From NCBI GenBank assembly GCA_035527895.1, contig DATKZQ010000017.1:1-64000 (forward strand): 64,000 nt of DNA. The letters run 5' to 3'. This document shows positions 24,926-33,351 of this stretch, piece after piece. The notes under the pieces were generated by a model that saw only the letters and a program-made list of their open reading frames with translations, was not told the DNA's origin and ran no database searches. This DNA comes from JADFWK01 sp035527895. Its GTDB lineage: Bacteria; Desulfobacterota; DSM-4660; Desulfatiglandales; B25-G16. The position numbers were made by a program, and so were the translations under genes. Numbering within the stretch: position 1 is the stretch's first letter; each line of letters begins with the position of its first letter.

Positions 24926-25144
24926 TTGGGAGTATATGAGGAAATGATGGGGACTGATAAAGAAGTAATGAATGCCGACGAGGTTTCCAGTTGGCTTCGT
25001 ATCCCCAAATCAACCCTCTATAAGCTGTGTTGCGAGGGCCAAATCCCCTGTGCCAAGATCGGGAAACACTGGAGGTTTGACAGGGCAATGGTCAAATCAT
25101 GGTTTCAAAAGAGAGTTCGAGAAACAATAGCACAGAATTACTGA
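24926..25144 (+). CDS. Excisionase-type helix-turn-helix DNA-binding protein
   Basis: A 72-residue MerR-like/excisionase HTH protein: VMNADEVSSWLRIPKSTLYK is the helix-turn-helix, and IPCAKIGKHWRFDRAMVKSW the wing. Proteins of this type regulate or direct recombination, or act as small regulators. The start may be the TTG at 24926 (GGGGAG upstream) or the ATG at 24944 or 24947. It follows the integrase remnant and precedes the signalling operon by 90 bases. Its target is unknown. Confidence 0.8.
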   Translation: MGVYEEMMGTDKEVMNADEVSSWLRIPKSTLYKLCCEGQIPCAKIGKHWRFDRAMVKSWFQKRVRETIAQNY

Positions 25145-25236
25145 AATAAGCGGATGGGAACGGTTTCATGAACACAGGACACGTGAGGATTTCCGTGTAA
25201 CTATTTGAAAACTTAACCGCAGGAGAACAACGATCA

Positions 25237-25722
25237 ATGGAAAGATCTCTGAAGGTAATACTTGAACCCACATGGGATGAAATAGAAAAGGCCAGGAACA
25301 GAAGCAGCGATTTCCTGAATGCCCATGGGTTATCAAATGATGCTGTGCACGCGCTTACGATGGTGGTGAGTGAACTGATCGAGAACAGTGTCAAATATGG
25401 CAAGTTCGCAGCACCGGAAAGTAAGGTAGTCGTAACGATCGATATTGAAGAAAGCATGATCTCTGTTGAAGTAGTCAACCCCGTCGATGAAACAGCATAC
25501 AAGCATTTGAAGAACCTGGATAAGACAATTCAATGGATCAGGGGACATCAAGACCCCTTTGAGGCCTATATAGAAAGACTGAGGGAGGTCTCTAGAAGAC
25601 CACTGGATGATAAGGAAAGCGGCCTGGGCCTTGTCAGAATATCATATGAGGGAAGAGCTATCCTCGATTTTTTTCTTGGTGAAAATGACCTGTTAAGCGT
25701 GTCGGCTGTTTCACCCTATTAG
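25237..25722 (+). CDS. RsbW/SpoIIAB-like ATPase (anti-sigma-type kinase)
   Basis: A 161-residue GHKL-fold protein. N-box: VVSELIENSVKYGKF at about 43-57. The G-box is ESGLGLVRISYEGRAI near the C-terminus; the G1 box (usually DxGxG) is not clear and lies near VEVVNPVDE. Stand-alone proteins like this act as serine kinases that bind sigma factors or other targets and phosphorylate STAS partners. It is the first of five genes running the same way to 31429, including a STAS-like protein and an RsbU-like phosphatase, the components of a partner-switching module. Confidence 0.8.
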   Translation: MERSLKVILEPTWDEIEKARNRSSDFLNAHGLSNDAVHALTMVVSELIENSVKYGKFAAPESKVVVTIDIEESMISVEVVNPVDETAYKHLKNLDKTIQWIRGHQDPFEAYIERLREVSRRPLDDKESGLGLVRISYEGRAILDFFLGENDLLSVSAVSPY

Positions 25723-25735
25723 AAAGGCTAAAGAG

Positions 25736-26113
25736 ATGACTGTGCGAGAGAAAGAGACATTTGTTAGCAATCTGCTGAAATTAGAACTCGAGGAAAAGAA
25801 AGACTCTATCAATATCAGCTGGTCTGGAAAGAGCATAGATCGTGAGCCAGGGAAATTTATCACCCCAATTCTCGTCAACGCTATCAGGAGAAGCAGCGGG
25901 CTTAATAAAAAGATCATATTGGACTTTCGGGAGCTGGCTTATATGAATTCATCATCTATCACACCAGTCATAAAGATCCTTGAAAGGGCCAAAAGAGGGA
26001 GAACTCAAATCAGGGTTGTCTATAGAAAATCTCTGAAATGGCAAGATCTCTCCTTTTCTGCCTTAGAGATATTTAAAACCAAAGACCGCAGAGTGGAAAT
26101 CAAGGGATTGTAA
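25736..26113 (+). CDS. STAS-like (SiaC/DUF1987-type) protein
   Basis: A 125-residue protein with KIILDFRELAYMNSSSITPV, the strand-helix segment in which anti-anti-sigma and SiaC-type proteins carry the Ser/Thr phosphorylated by the partner kinase (the SSS at about 78-80). It follows the RsbW-like kinase by 13 bases and precedes the methyltransferase by 6. Expected role: switch protein, phosphorylated by the kinase and dephosphorylated by the phosphatase two genes downstream. Confidence 0.75.
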   Translation: MTVREKETFVSNLLKLELEEKKDSINISWSGKSIDREPGKFITPILVNAIRRSSGLNKKIILDFRELAYMNSSSITPVIKILERAKRGRTQIRVVYRKSLKWQDLSFSALEIFKTKDRRVEIKGL

Positions 26114-26119
26114 TACAGC

Positions 26120-27514
26120 ATGCACCAAGATGCCATAAACCTAACGGCTGATCTGATCACAGGAAAAGAGAAGATACCCGTCGATGTCACCTACGCATCC
26201 AGATATTCTCTGCTGGTCCGTTACCCGGATTCACGGGCTTACGGGGATGGAGCACGTTTCTCCAAGCTCGTGATCCATCTCACCGGAGAAGATTGTGAGC
26301 TGGGTCCGTGCAGGGTCATGTCAGAACCCAACATCGATGGCTATGCAGGCAGGCTCGTTTTCCTTGAGGATGTTTATGACCTCGAAAACCTGTTTCTTAA
26401 CAACAGGATAGTCAAGCTGCAAAACGCTTTTGTTAACCTGCCGTTGGTCCTGGCTTACAAAGAGAGGATCTGCAAGGCATTTAAGGAGTATACCGCCAAT
26501 CTCACGTATGATTTGAGCGTCTATAAGGGTCTCTTTGATAGCCTGGATCTGGAATTGAGTGCCGAGCCTGAGAGCACAAGAGAATCGGTCAGGAGAGCCA
26601 TCATCGATACCGAGGGCAAGAAGTTCATGCGGTTCCTTGATGAGAGGCTGAAGGAACTAGGGGGCATAGTCGGTTCGTTCAACAGGGAAGAGCATGCGCA
26701 GCACGGGTTTTATTTCAGAAAACAACTGTGGAACTATATCCTCTGTTCTCCACTTCTGAAACGAACCAATCTGAAGCCAAGAGGATACGCTGGAGATTCG
26801 GTGATGATGCAAATGATTTATGCAAACGAGCTTCAGGGTGATTCCACCTTTTCGAAGCTCATGCATAAGCATCCATTGGATCACTCTGCCGCTCGGGCTG
26901 TACGAAGCAGAAGACATGTTATAGCGAACATGGCCCGCCGTATCAGGGAATATGATACCGGTATAACGGACGGAAGATTGAAGGTCTTGTCTGTTGCCAG
27001 CGGGTCTGCAATTGAAATCGACGACATACTGGTTACTGCCGGGGATTGTGAAAAATATCATTTTGCCCTGCTCGATCAAGACCGACAGGCCCTGATCGAA
27101 GCGGCGGAGTGTATTAACCGGATTGAGAAGAAGTTAGAAGCCAAAATCAAGGTAGACTACATAAACGAATCCGTACGAACCATGCTTGCGTCGCCACAAT
27201 TGAAGGGCAGGTGGGGGGAATTCGATTTCATTTATTCGATGGGGCTTTTTGATTATCTCACTCCTCGGGTGGCGTCGGCCGTGCTCCGTAAGCTTTTCCA
27301 ATTGCTGAAGCCCGGTGGGGAGATGATCGCCGGAAATTTCCATACATCAAATCCGAGCAAATACTATATGGAGTATTGGGCAGACTGGGTTCTCTACCAT
27401 CGAACGGAACAAGAGTTCGGAGATCTGTTAGGCAATGCTGCCTCAGCGGAAATCGATATCTTTTTCGATGATACAGAGAGTCAAATGTTTCTTCACATAA
27501 GAAAGACAGGATAG
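26120..27514 (+). CDS. PilZ-like domain / SAM-methyltransferase fusion
   Basis: A 464-residue protein. Residues about 1-95 look like a PilZ-type beta-barrel (IPVDVTYASRYSLLVRYPDS, LVIHLTGEDCELGPCRV), though the RxxxR of c-di-GMP binders is not obvious. A helical middle contains LKPRGYAGDSVMMQMIYANE, the signature of proteins annotated as 3-hydroxypalmitate methyl ester (extracellular factor) synthases. The C-terminal methyltransferase fold has LKVLSVASGSAIEID (SAM motif I), FALLDQD and a FDFIYSMGLFDYL motif. It may make a signal molecule or modify a lipid; the neighbouring hybrid kinase could sense it. The function is inferred. Confidence 0.75.
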   Translation: MHQDAINLTADLITGKEKIPVDVTYASRYSLLVRYPDSRAYGDGARFSKLVIHLTGEDCELGPCRVMSEPNIDGYAGRLVFLEDVYDLENLFLNNRIVKLQNAFVNLPLVLAYKERICKAFKEYTANLTYDLSVYKGLFDSLDLELSAEPESTRESVRRAIIDTEGKKFMRFLDERLKELGGIVGSFNREEHAQHGFYFRKQLWNYILCSPLLKRTNLKPRGYAGDSVMMQMIYANELQGDSTFSKLMHKHPLDHSAARAVRSRRHVIANMARRIREYDTGITDGRLKVLSVASGSAIEIDDILVTAGDCEKYHFALLDQDRQALIEAAECINRIEKKLEAKIKVDYINESVRTMLASPQLKGRWGEFDFIYSMGLFDYLTPRVASAVLRKLFQLLKPGGEMIAGNFHTSNPSKYYMEYWADWVLYHRTEQEFGDLLGNAASAEIDIFFDDTESQMFLHIRKTG

Positions 27515-27725
27515 CGATGACATGCGCTGTGCATACTGACCCCTTTTTTCTTAACTGGAGGGTGTTTTTGTCCGTCTTTGGCCGGTGAGTCATGAAACGT
27601 TCTTTGAATCGACACGTTTGACACCTATGGAGGCCTTTCACGGAGGGACAATAAATGCGGTTTCCGATGTTTATCACCTTATCTGAGTTATAGAAGGATG
27701 GCTAACGTTTAAACCCGGGATTGAG

Positions 27726-29096
27726 ATGAGCCTCATTGCTAACACGACAGAGCAGTTCGATTATGATGCCGATCAATTCGAAAGCTACCTCAGCAGCATC
27801 ATCCATGAGTGGCTGAAAACTCTCACTATTCTGGCATTCCTAATGGTTCCGGCATTCCTGATACTGGATTATTTCATAATGCCTAAGGAGCTTCTCCAGC
27901 GATTTGTTATTTACAGATCCATTTCTACACTCATCGTGATCATCCAATATGCCATTGTTCGTCAAACCAGAGCAAGCAGGCTCTCTTACATCCACGGGTA
28001 TGTTGTTTCAGTGAATATTGGAGGAATGATAGCGCTGATGACAGTTGATCTGGGAGGGTTTAATTCCAGTTATTACGCGGGCCTGAATCTCGTTATTATT
28101 GGGGTAAATCTCTGGATACCATGGAAGACCCTCCACTCAGCCCTCAATAGCATCATAGTTATTTCCTTGTATATCTTATTGAATGTCATTGCAGGTCATC
28201 CATATGCTCATTCGCCCCTCATCAATAACCTCTTTTTTCTGTTCTCAACAGCAATCATTGCCGTGAGCATAAACCATGTGAAACACAAACTTGTCAAACA
28301 GGAGTTTTACCTGCTTGTTGAGTTGAAAAAGGCCCGGGATGCGCTCTGGAGTGAGATGGAACTGGCAAAACGGATACAAACAGCACTTTTGCCGGACAGG
28401 GAAAAGGTTAAGGGCTTTGAAATTGCCGCTACCATGGTCCCGGCCAAAGAGGTAGGTGGCGATTATTACGATATCATCGAAACCCCAACGGGGGATAAAT
28501 GGGTTACCATTGGTGACGTGTCGGGCCATGGGGTTGATTCAGGGCTGATTATGATGATGGCACAAACAAGTATTCTTTCGACGGTACATAGTTCAACGGA
28601 CTGTAGGCCATCAGCGGTTCTCCAATCGGTAAACTCGATTCTGAGAGAGAATATTTCGAGGTTGGGATCCGACCACTACATGACCATGATGGCCATCCGG
28701 TTCAATGAATCACAAATGACCCTGGCCGGAAAACACCAAGATATCATAATTCATAGATCTGCATTGAATAAAACCGAAACCATCCCTACAAAAGGAACGT
28801 GGCTGGGAATCGATGAAGATATCGGGAAATACTTGGATGATGTTTCGGTGACCATAGAGGAAGGCGATCTCATACTGCTATTCACCGATGGCATCACCGA
28901 GGCTACAAACAGGAATGGGGAGATGTATGGACAGGTTCGCCTCGAACAGGCCCTGAATGAATACGCAGATTTGCCCGTCCGTAAGATCCTCGACAAGGTA
29001 ATCGAAGACGTAACGGTCTTTCAGGAAGAACAACTGGATGATATGACCTTGGTAGTAATCAAGAAAGGCGATCCGAGTTCAACCTACTGGCATTAG
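27726..29096 (+). CDS. Membrane-bound RsbU/SpoIIE-type PP2C phosphatase
   Basis: A 456-residue protein. Residues about 35-190 hold six hydrophobic segments, then a short coiled linker (LVELKKARDALWSEMELAKR) leads to a PP2C/SpoIIE domain: RIQTALLPDREKVKGFEIAA, VGGDYYDII, GDVSGHGVDSGLIM and the C-terminal LILLFTDGITEATN with LDDMTLVVI. The metal-binding Asp residues (GDY, GDVSGHG, TDG, DD) are present. It is expected to dephosphorylate the STAS-like partner in response to a membrane signal. Confidence 0.88.
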   Translation: MSLIANTTEQFDYDADQFESYLSSIIHEWLKTLTILAFLMVPAFLILDYFIMPKELLQRFVIYRSISTLIVIIQYAIVRQTRASRLSYIHGYVVSVNIGGMIALMTVDLGGFNSSYYAGLNLVIIGVNLWIPWKTLHSALNSIIVISLYILLNVIAGHPYAHSPLINNLFFLFSTAIIAVSINHVKHKLVKQEFYLLVELKKARDALWSEMELAKRIQTALLPDREKVKGFEIAATMVPAKEVGGDYYDIIETPTGDKWVTIGDVSGHGVDSGLIMMMAQTSILSTVHSSTDCRPSAVLQSVNSILRENISRLGSDHYMTMMAIRFNESQMTLAGKHQDIIIHRSALNKTETIPTKGTWLGIDEDIGKYLDDVSVTIEEGDLILLFTDGITEATNRNGEMYGQVRLEQALNEYADLPVRKILDKVIEDVTVFQEEQLDDMTLVVIKKGDPSSTYWH

Positions 29097-29125
29097 GCAT
29101 TTCTAACCATTTAAAGCAGGTAGAC

Positions 29126-31429
29126 ATGACGGTTGTTTCCTTTTCAGCAAATGAAATAAAGGCAAACCTGCTGACGCTGTCCTTTCCCAAAGAACTTGAG
29201 CAGGCCTTTCTTGATGACTATTTTGAAAAATCGTTACGACATGTGCGCATAGCCTTGCTTTTGGGTTTCTTTTTTTACGGGATTTTCGGAATTCTCGACG
29301 CATGGCTCGTTCCAGACGTGAAGGAGACACTATGGCTTATTCGCTATGCCATTTTTTTTCCTTTTCTGCTTGGGGTATTCCTGTTCTCCTACTCCATTCA
29401 TTTCAAGAAATTCATGCAGCTATCGATTGCAGGTGTAATCTTGGTAGCTGGACTGGGCATCATCGCGATGATCCTGATTGCTCCGGATCCGGGGAGTTAT
29501 CTGTATTACGCGGGCTTGATTCTGATCTTTCTTTTTGGATACACCTTTTTCAAACTCCGATTCATCTGGGCAACCGTCACAGGCTGGACGCTCGTGATTG
29601 CCTACGAAATCTCAGCTATATGGTTGACTCAGACCCCCATTCCCATTCTGATTAACAACAACTTCTTCTTCCTTGCAGGCAATGTAATCGGGATGTTTGC
29701 CTGTTACTCCATCGAGTTCTATTCACGTAAGGACTTCATCCAGGCCCGTCAACTGCAAGCGGAGAAGAAAAAGGTCACTGACGCCAACCGAGAACTGGAG
29801 GAAAGAGTTGAGGAACGGACCGCACAACTCACGAGAACAAATGAGGAACTCAGGCAAGAGATAGAAGAACGCAGACGGGCACAGGAAGCACTGCACGAGA
29901 GCCAGAAACGTTACCGCGACCTCTTCGAGCAGTCCAGGGATCCAATCTTTATTAATTCGCGAGAGGGCAAACTTATTGACGTTAACCAGTCCTTTCTGGA
30001 TCTGCTTGGCTATACCAAATCAGAGATAGGAAATCTCAAATCTCAAGAGACATATGCTAACCCGGATGACCGGTCCAGATTTCAGCACGAGATAGAACAA
30101 AAGGGATCTGCCACGGACTTTGAGTTGAAATTAAGGAAGAAGGATGGCACAGAGATAGATTGCCTGCTCACTGCGACTGTGCGGAAGGCTGAAGATGGGG
30201 CAATTCTGGGATACCAGGGAATCATACGTGACATCACTGAGCACAAGCGCGCGGAAGAGGAAAGAAAGAAGCTTGAAGTCCAGCTGGCGCGAGCCCAAAG
30301 GATGGAGGCTATGGGTACGCTAGCTGGGGGTGTGGCACACGATTTCAACAATATCCTTGCAGCTATCGTCGGCTATGTGGAGCTTTCAATGCTGGATGTC
30401 GTCGAAGACACCAAAGTGAAGCACAATCTGGAAGAAGTGCTAAGGGCCGGCAAGCGGGCGAAAGACCTGGTGAACCAGATTCTTGCCTTCAGCCGGCAAA
30501 GCCGAAATGAGCTGAAACCCGTGGAGATTACCCCGGTTGTGAAAGAGGCCTTAAAGCTCTTGAGGGCCTCTTTACCTACCACTATTGAGATCCGCCACCA
30601 CGTGGAGCCTGATACCGGGACTATAGAGGCGGATCCTACCCAGATCCATCAGGTTCTCATGAACCTTTGCACCAATGCGGCCCATGCCATGAGTGAGGAA
30701 GGCGGGCTGTTGGAGGTGAGTGTCACAAAGGTTGCTATAGATGCCTCTGCTGCACCGCTGAATTTAGATATAGATTCGGGACCGTATCTGAAGATGTCCG
30801 TACGTGATACCGGTCATGGGATGACTTCTAAGGTATTGGAAAGGATCTTCGATCCCTATTTTACCACCAAGGAGAAGGGCAAGGGAACCGGACTGGGATT
30901 GGCGGTGGTACACGGCATTGTGAAGAGCCACAAGGGCGGCATTGGTGTGGAGAGTGAGCCCGGGAGTGGAACATGCTTTCATGTATACTTTCCGAGGATA
31001 GAGCAAAAGAAAGAGCTGACCGACACCGAGACTGTCCAACCCTTTCCCACAGGGCACGAGTGTGTGCTTTTCGTAGACGATGAGCAGGATCTGGTGCAGA
31101 TAGCGGCGCAGATGTTATCTCATCTCGGGTATGAGGTCACAACAAGAATGAGCAGCAACGAGGCCTTGGAGTTGTTCCGCGTAAACCCAGAGCGGTTCGA
31201 TCTGGTTATTACCGACATGACCATGCCGAATATGACGGGAGATACGCTGTCCAAAGAACTCATGAAGATTCGCCGCGACATCCCAATTATACTGTGCACC
31301 GGATTCAGTGAACGTATCAGTGAGGAGAAGGCAAAGGCTATAGGGATTAAGGAATTCGTCATGAAACCCCTTGCGATGGGCGATCTTGCCAAGCGAGTAC
31401 GAAAGGTGCTGGACAACGAGCGCTTTTAA
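29126..31429 (+). CDS. Hybrid sensor histidine kinase/response regulator
   Basis: A 767-residue protein. Order: N-terminal membrane module with about six helices (to residue 200), a coiled coil (EKKKVTDANRELEERVEERT), a PAS domain (about 255-370: YRDLFEQSRDPIFINSREGK, LGYQGIIRDITEHKRAEEE), a HisKA domain (LAGGVAHDFNNILAAIVGYV, His phosphoacceptor), a HATPase (NLCTNAAHAM, DTGHGMTS, GTGLGLAVVHGIVKSHKG) and a receiver (VLFVDDEQDL, LVITDMTMPNMTGD) at the C-terminus. The membrane module resembles that of the preceding phosphatase gene. No output domain, so a separate regulator is needed. It is the last gene of the five-gene run. Confidence 0.92.
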   Translation: MTVVSFSANEIKANLLTLSFPKELEQAFLDDYFEKSLRHVRIALLLGFFFYGIFGILDAWLVPDVKETLWLIRYAIFFPFLLGVFLFSYSIHFKKFMQLSIAGVILVAGLGIIAMILIAPDPGSYLYYAGLILIFLFGYTFFKLRFIWATVTGWTLVIAYEISAIWLTQTPIPILINNNFFFLAGNVIGMFACYSIEFYSRKDFIQARQLQAEKKKVTDANRELEERVEERTAQLTRTNEELRQEIEERRRAQEALHESQKRYRDLFEQSRDPIFINSREGKLIDVNQSFLDLLGYTKSEIGNLKSQETYANPDDRSRFQHEIEQKGSATDFELKLRKKDGTEIDCLLTATVRKAEDGAILGYQGIIRDITEHKRAEEERKKLEVQLARAQRMEAMGTLAGGVAHDFNNILAAIVGYVELSMLDVVEDTKVKHNLEEVLRAGKRAKDLVNQILAFSRQSRNELKPVEITPVVKEALKLLRASLPTTIEIRHHVEPDTGTIEADPTQIHQVLMNLCTNAAHAMSEEGGLLEVSVTKVAIDASAAPLNLDIDSGPYLKMSVRDTGHGMTSKVLERIFDPYFTTKEKGKGTGLGLAVVHGIVKSHKGGIGVESEPGSGTCFHVYFPRIEQKKELTDTETVQPFPTGHECVLFVDDEQDLVQIAAQMLSHLGYEVTTRMSSNEALELFRVNPERFDLVITDMTMPNMTGDTLSKELMKIRRDIPIILCTGFSERISEEKAKAIGIKEFVMKPLAMGDLAKRVRKVLDNERF

Positions 31430-31818
31430 GCCCAGCTGCATTTTGTCAGTCATCCCCATAGCTCAAACGCGGTTTCTCTTACCTCCATTTTGCCGTTTAC
31501 CCGTACCTTTCCTGCTGCCGCGGCCTGTGAAGTACGAGGGACGGTCATGAATTTATACCATTATTCCTGTTAGAGTGTGGTTTTTGAGAAAATTATATTT
31601 TCATGACCGTCCCTCATCTCTTCATAGATAAGGACATATGGCCGTTACCTTACAATATCTTGCACAAGATCGGTCAGATAGCATCTTTTCCCCAATAGAT
31701 TTACCACCTGAACAGCAAAAAACCATAGGATCACAGCAGAAAAGACCTCATCGCCATCCCGATGGTGCAGATTGTTTGATGCTCTCAGCTTTATGTCCTA
31801 AAGTTGTGATACGATCTC
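31430..31818. repeat. Gap with a REP-type inverted repeat
   Basis: About 390 bases without a supported gene. Two perfectly complementary 16-mers, gagggacggtcatgaa (31536-31551) and ttcatgaccgtccctc (31600-31615), bracket 48 bases. The arms resemble the ends of RAYT-associated repeats found elsewhere in the window. It separates convergent gene groups and could also act as a bidirectional transcript end. Confidence 0.55.
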
Positions 31819-32589
31819 CTAAACACCATCGTTGTCAAACCGAATATTACAAACCGACAGCAATCGTTCTTTCATCTCCTCGTAGCCCTGTTCCATCAAC
31901 GGCTCGAGGTCAACAATATCTGCGGTGTTGTACTGGATAAGGCGATCCAAAGCTCCCTTATCTCCGTGCTGGTAGGCGTGCCACAGCAAAACGGCGGCAT
32001 ACCCGTCTAATCCATCGACATCCGAGTCGCGAGAAAGGCCGAAGGATTTTTCAATTACCTTCAGCCCACCTGTGTACCCCAGTTTCTTCAAAAAAAACCG
32101 AAGGTCGATATGAGCGGGGGGGAGGGCTATGTTCGGGAACTGGCGCCTGATGAACGGCAGATCAAACTGCGAGCCGTTGAAGGTGACGATCAGCTCATAG
32201 GGAGCTATTGCGGTTTCGAATTCATCTAGATTGATGCCCTGCACAAAGGTCTTTACCCTGTGGCCGTCGTAGATGCCGATGACGGTGATCTCATCAACAC
32301 CCTGGTACAGGCCGCTCGTTTCAATATCCAGGTACACGGCCCTGTGCCTGAACCTGCTGAACAAACGCCACGTGTCCGATGGAGAAAGCCTTTCCACGAA
32401 AAAGCGGATATTGCCCCTGTTTTCCAGGGACGCCTCCAGGTTTTGACGCACAAGGGTGGCCCGTCCCTGAGAAAGGGGTATTTCCTCATGCATGAGAAAA
32501 TCTCTCCAGGTGAGGATGCCCTTTTCCCAGAGAGATTGCTCGGTTTTCGGGCCGATGCCGGGAATATGGACAAAGGTGTGCTCCAGCAA
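31819..32589 (-). CDS. YprB-like RNase H-fold (DEDD) exonuclease
   Basis: A 256-residue protein with an N-terminal helix-hairpin-helix-like segment (FVHIPGIGPKTEQSLWEKGI) and a DEDD exonuclease domain: VYLDIETSGL (Exo I, D and E), VTFNGSQFDLPFIRRQF (Exo II), and YNTADIVDLEPL (Exo III). Homologues are 3'-5' exonucleases or RNase H-like nucleases of unknown physiological role. It is the first of the minus-strand run with the MBL hydrolase just upstream. Confidence 0.85.
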   Translation of the reverse strand: MLEHTFVHIPGIGPKTEQSLWEKGILTWRDFLMHEEIPLSQGRATLVRQNLEASLENRGNIRFFVERLSPSDTWRLFSRFRHRAVYLDIETSGLYQGVDEITVIGIYDGHRVKTFVQGINLDEFETAIAPYELIVTFNGSQFDLPFIRRQFPNIALPPAHIDLRFFLKKLGYTGGLKVIEKSFGLSRDSDVDGLDGYAAVLLWHAYQHGDKGALDRLIQYNTADIVDLEPLMEQGYEEMKERLLSVCNIRFDNDGV

Positions 32590-32604
32590 AAGCGTCCCCC
32601 CTTC

Positions 32605-33336
32605 TTACTGGTCTATCGCGCCAAGGCCCCCGAGGTTATTGAGGGGTGTGCCATGTCCGGGATAGATGTGTGCAACTGTCAACGGCAGAAGTCTCTGAAA
32701 GGAACCCTTGATTGCAGTACGGTCGCAACAGAAACTGTTTAACTTGCACCTGCCCCCGGTGCTGAGGATGGTGTCTCCGGTGAGGAGCGTTTTTTCCTGC
32801 CTGTTGTAAAAGCAGACGCTATCGGTGGTGTGCCCGGGAGTTGCAATCAGCTCCCAGTGGGGCAGATACGGCACCGGCTGCCCTTCGCAGAGGATACAGG
32901 CGGCATGATAGCGTGATGGAAGCCATGTTCTCAGCACGGGCAGTGGAATCCCAACCCTATCGCTTACGAGGGCAGCGACGGTATTTCTGATATGACCATC
33001 CAGGGCCATGAACACGGTAAGCCTGTTGAGCCACAGGGAGGGCGAGATAAGGCAGAGCTTACTCTTTCTCTTGAGGTACTCGCCGACGGTCTTGAAAAAG
33101 CAGACCTCGATTTCGGGAAACAGATCCACGAGCCGTGATATGCCGGCCACGTGGTCTATGTGAAAATGAGTGGCCGTAACCAGTTTCAGGCGGGAGGTGT
33201 CTAAAGAACGACGGTTGAAGTACTGTAATATCCTGCTGGCGGCAGCGGCTGTGCCGACATCAACAGCCACGCAGGAATCACCATCCTCTATCAGGTAGGT
33301 ATTGGCATAACCACCTCTGATACTGTGAACGGGCAT
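32605..33336 (-). CDS. Metallo-beta-lactamase-fold hydrolase
   Basis: A 243-residue MBL protein with the zinc motif THFHIDHVAGI (H-x-H-x-D-H), a second histidine in TPGHTTDSVCF, the bridging Asp in TGDTIL and the last His in YPGHGTPL. These are full sets of dinuclear zinc ligands. Glyoxalase II- or RNase-type activities are possible. A central region rich in hydrophobics (LCLISPSLWLNRLTVFMALD) is larger than in plain glyoxalases. It is 15 bases upstream of the exonuclease and follows alaS. Confidence 0.85.
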   Translation of the reverse strand: MPVHSIRGGYANTYLIEDGDSCVAVDVGTAAAASRILQYFNRRSLDTSRLKLVTATHFHIDHVAGISRLVDLFPEIEVCFFKTVGEYLKRKSKLCLISPSLWLNRLTVFMALDGHIRNTVAALVSDRVGIPLPVLRTWLPSRYHAACILCEGQPVPYLPHWELIATPGHTTDSVCFYNRQEKTLLTGDTILSTGGRCKLNSFCCDRTAIKGSFQRLLPLTVAHIYPGHGTPLNNLGGLGAIDQ

Positions 33337-33351
33337 TCTCCTTTCAATCCA

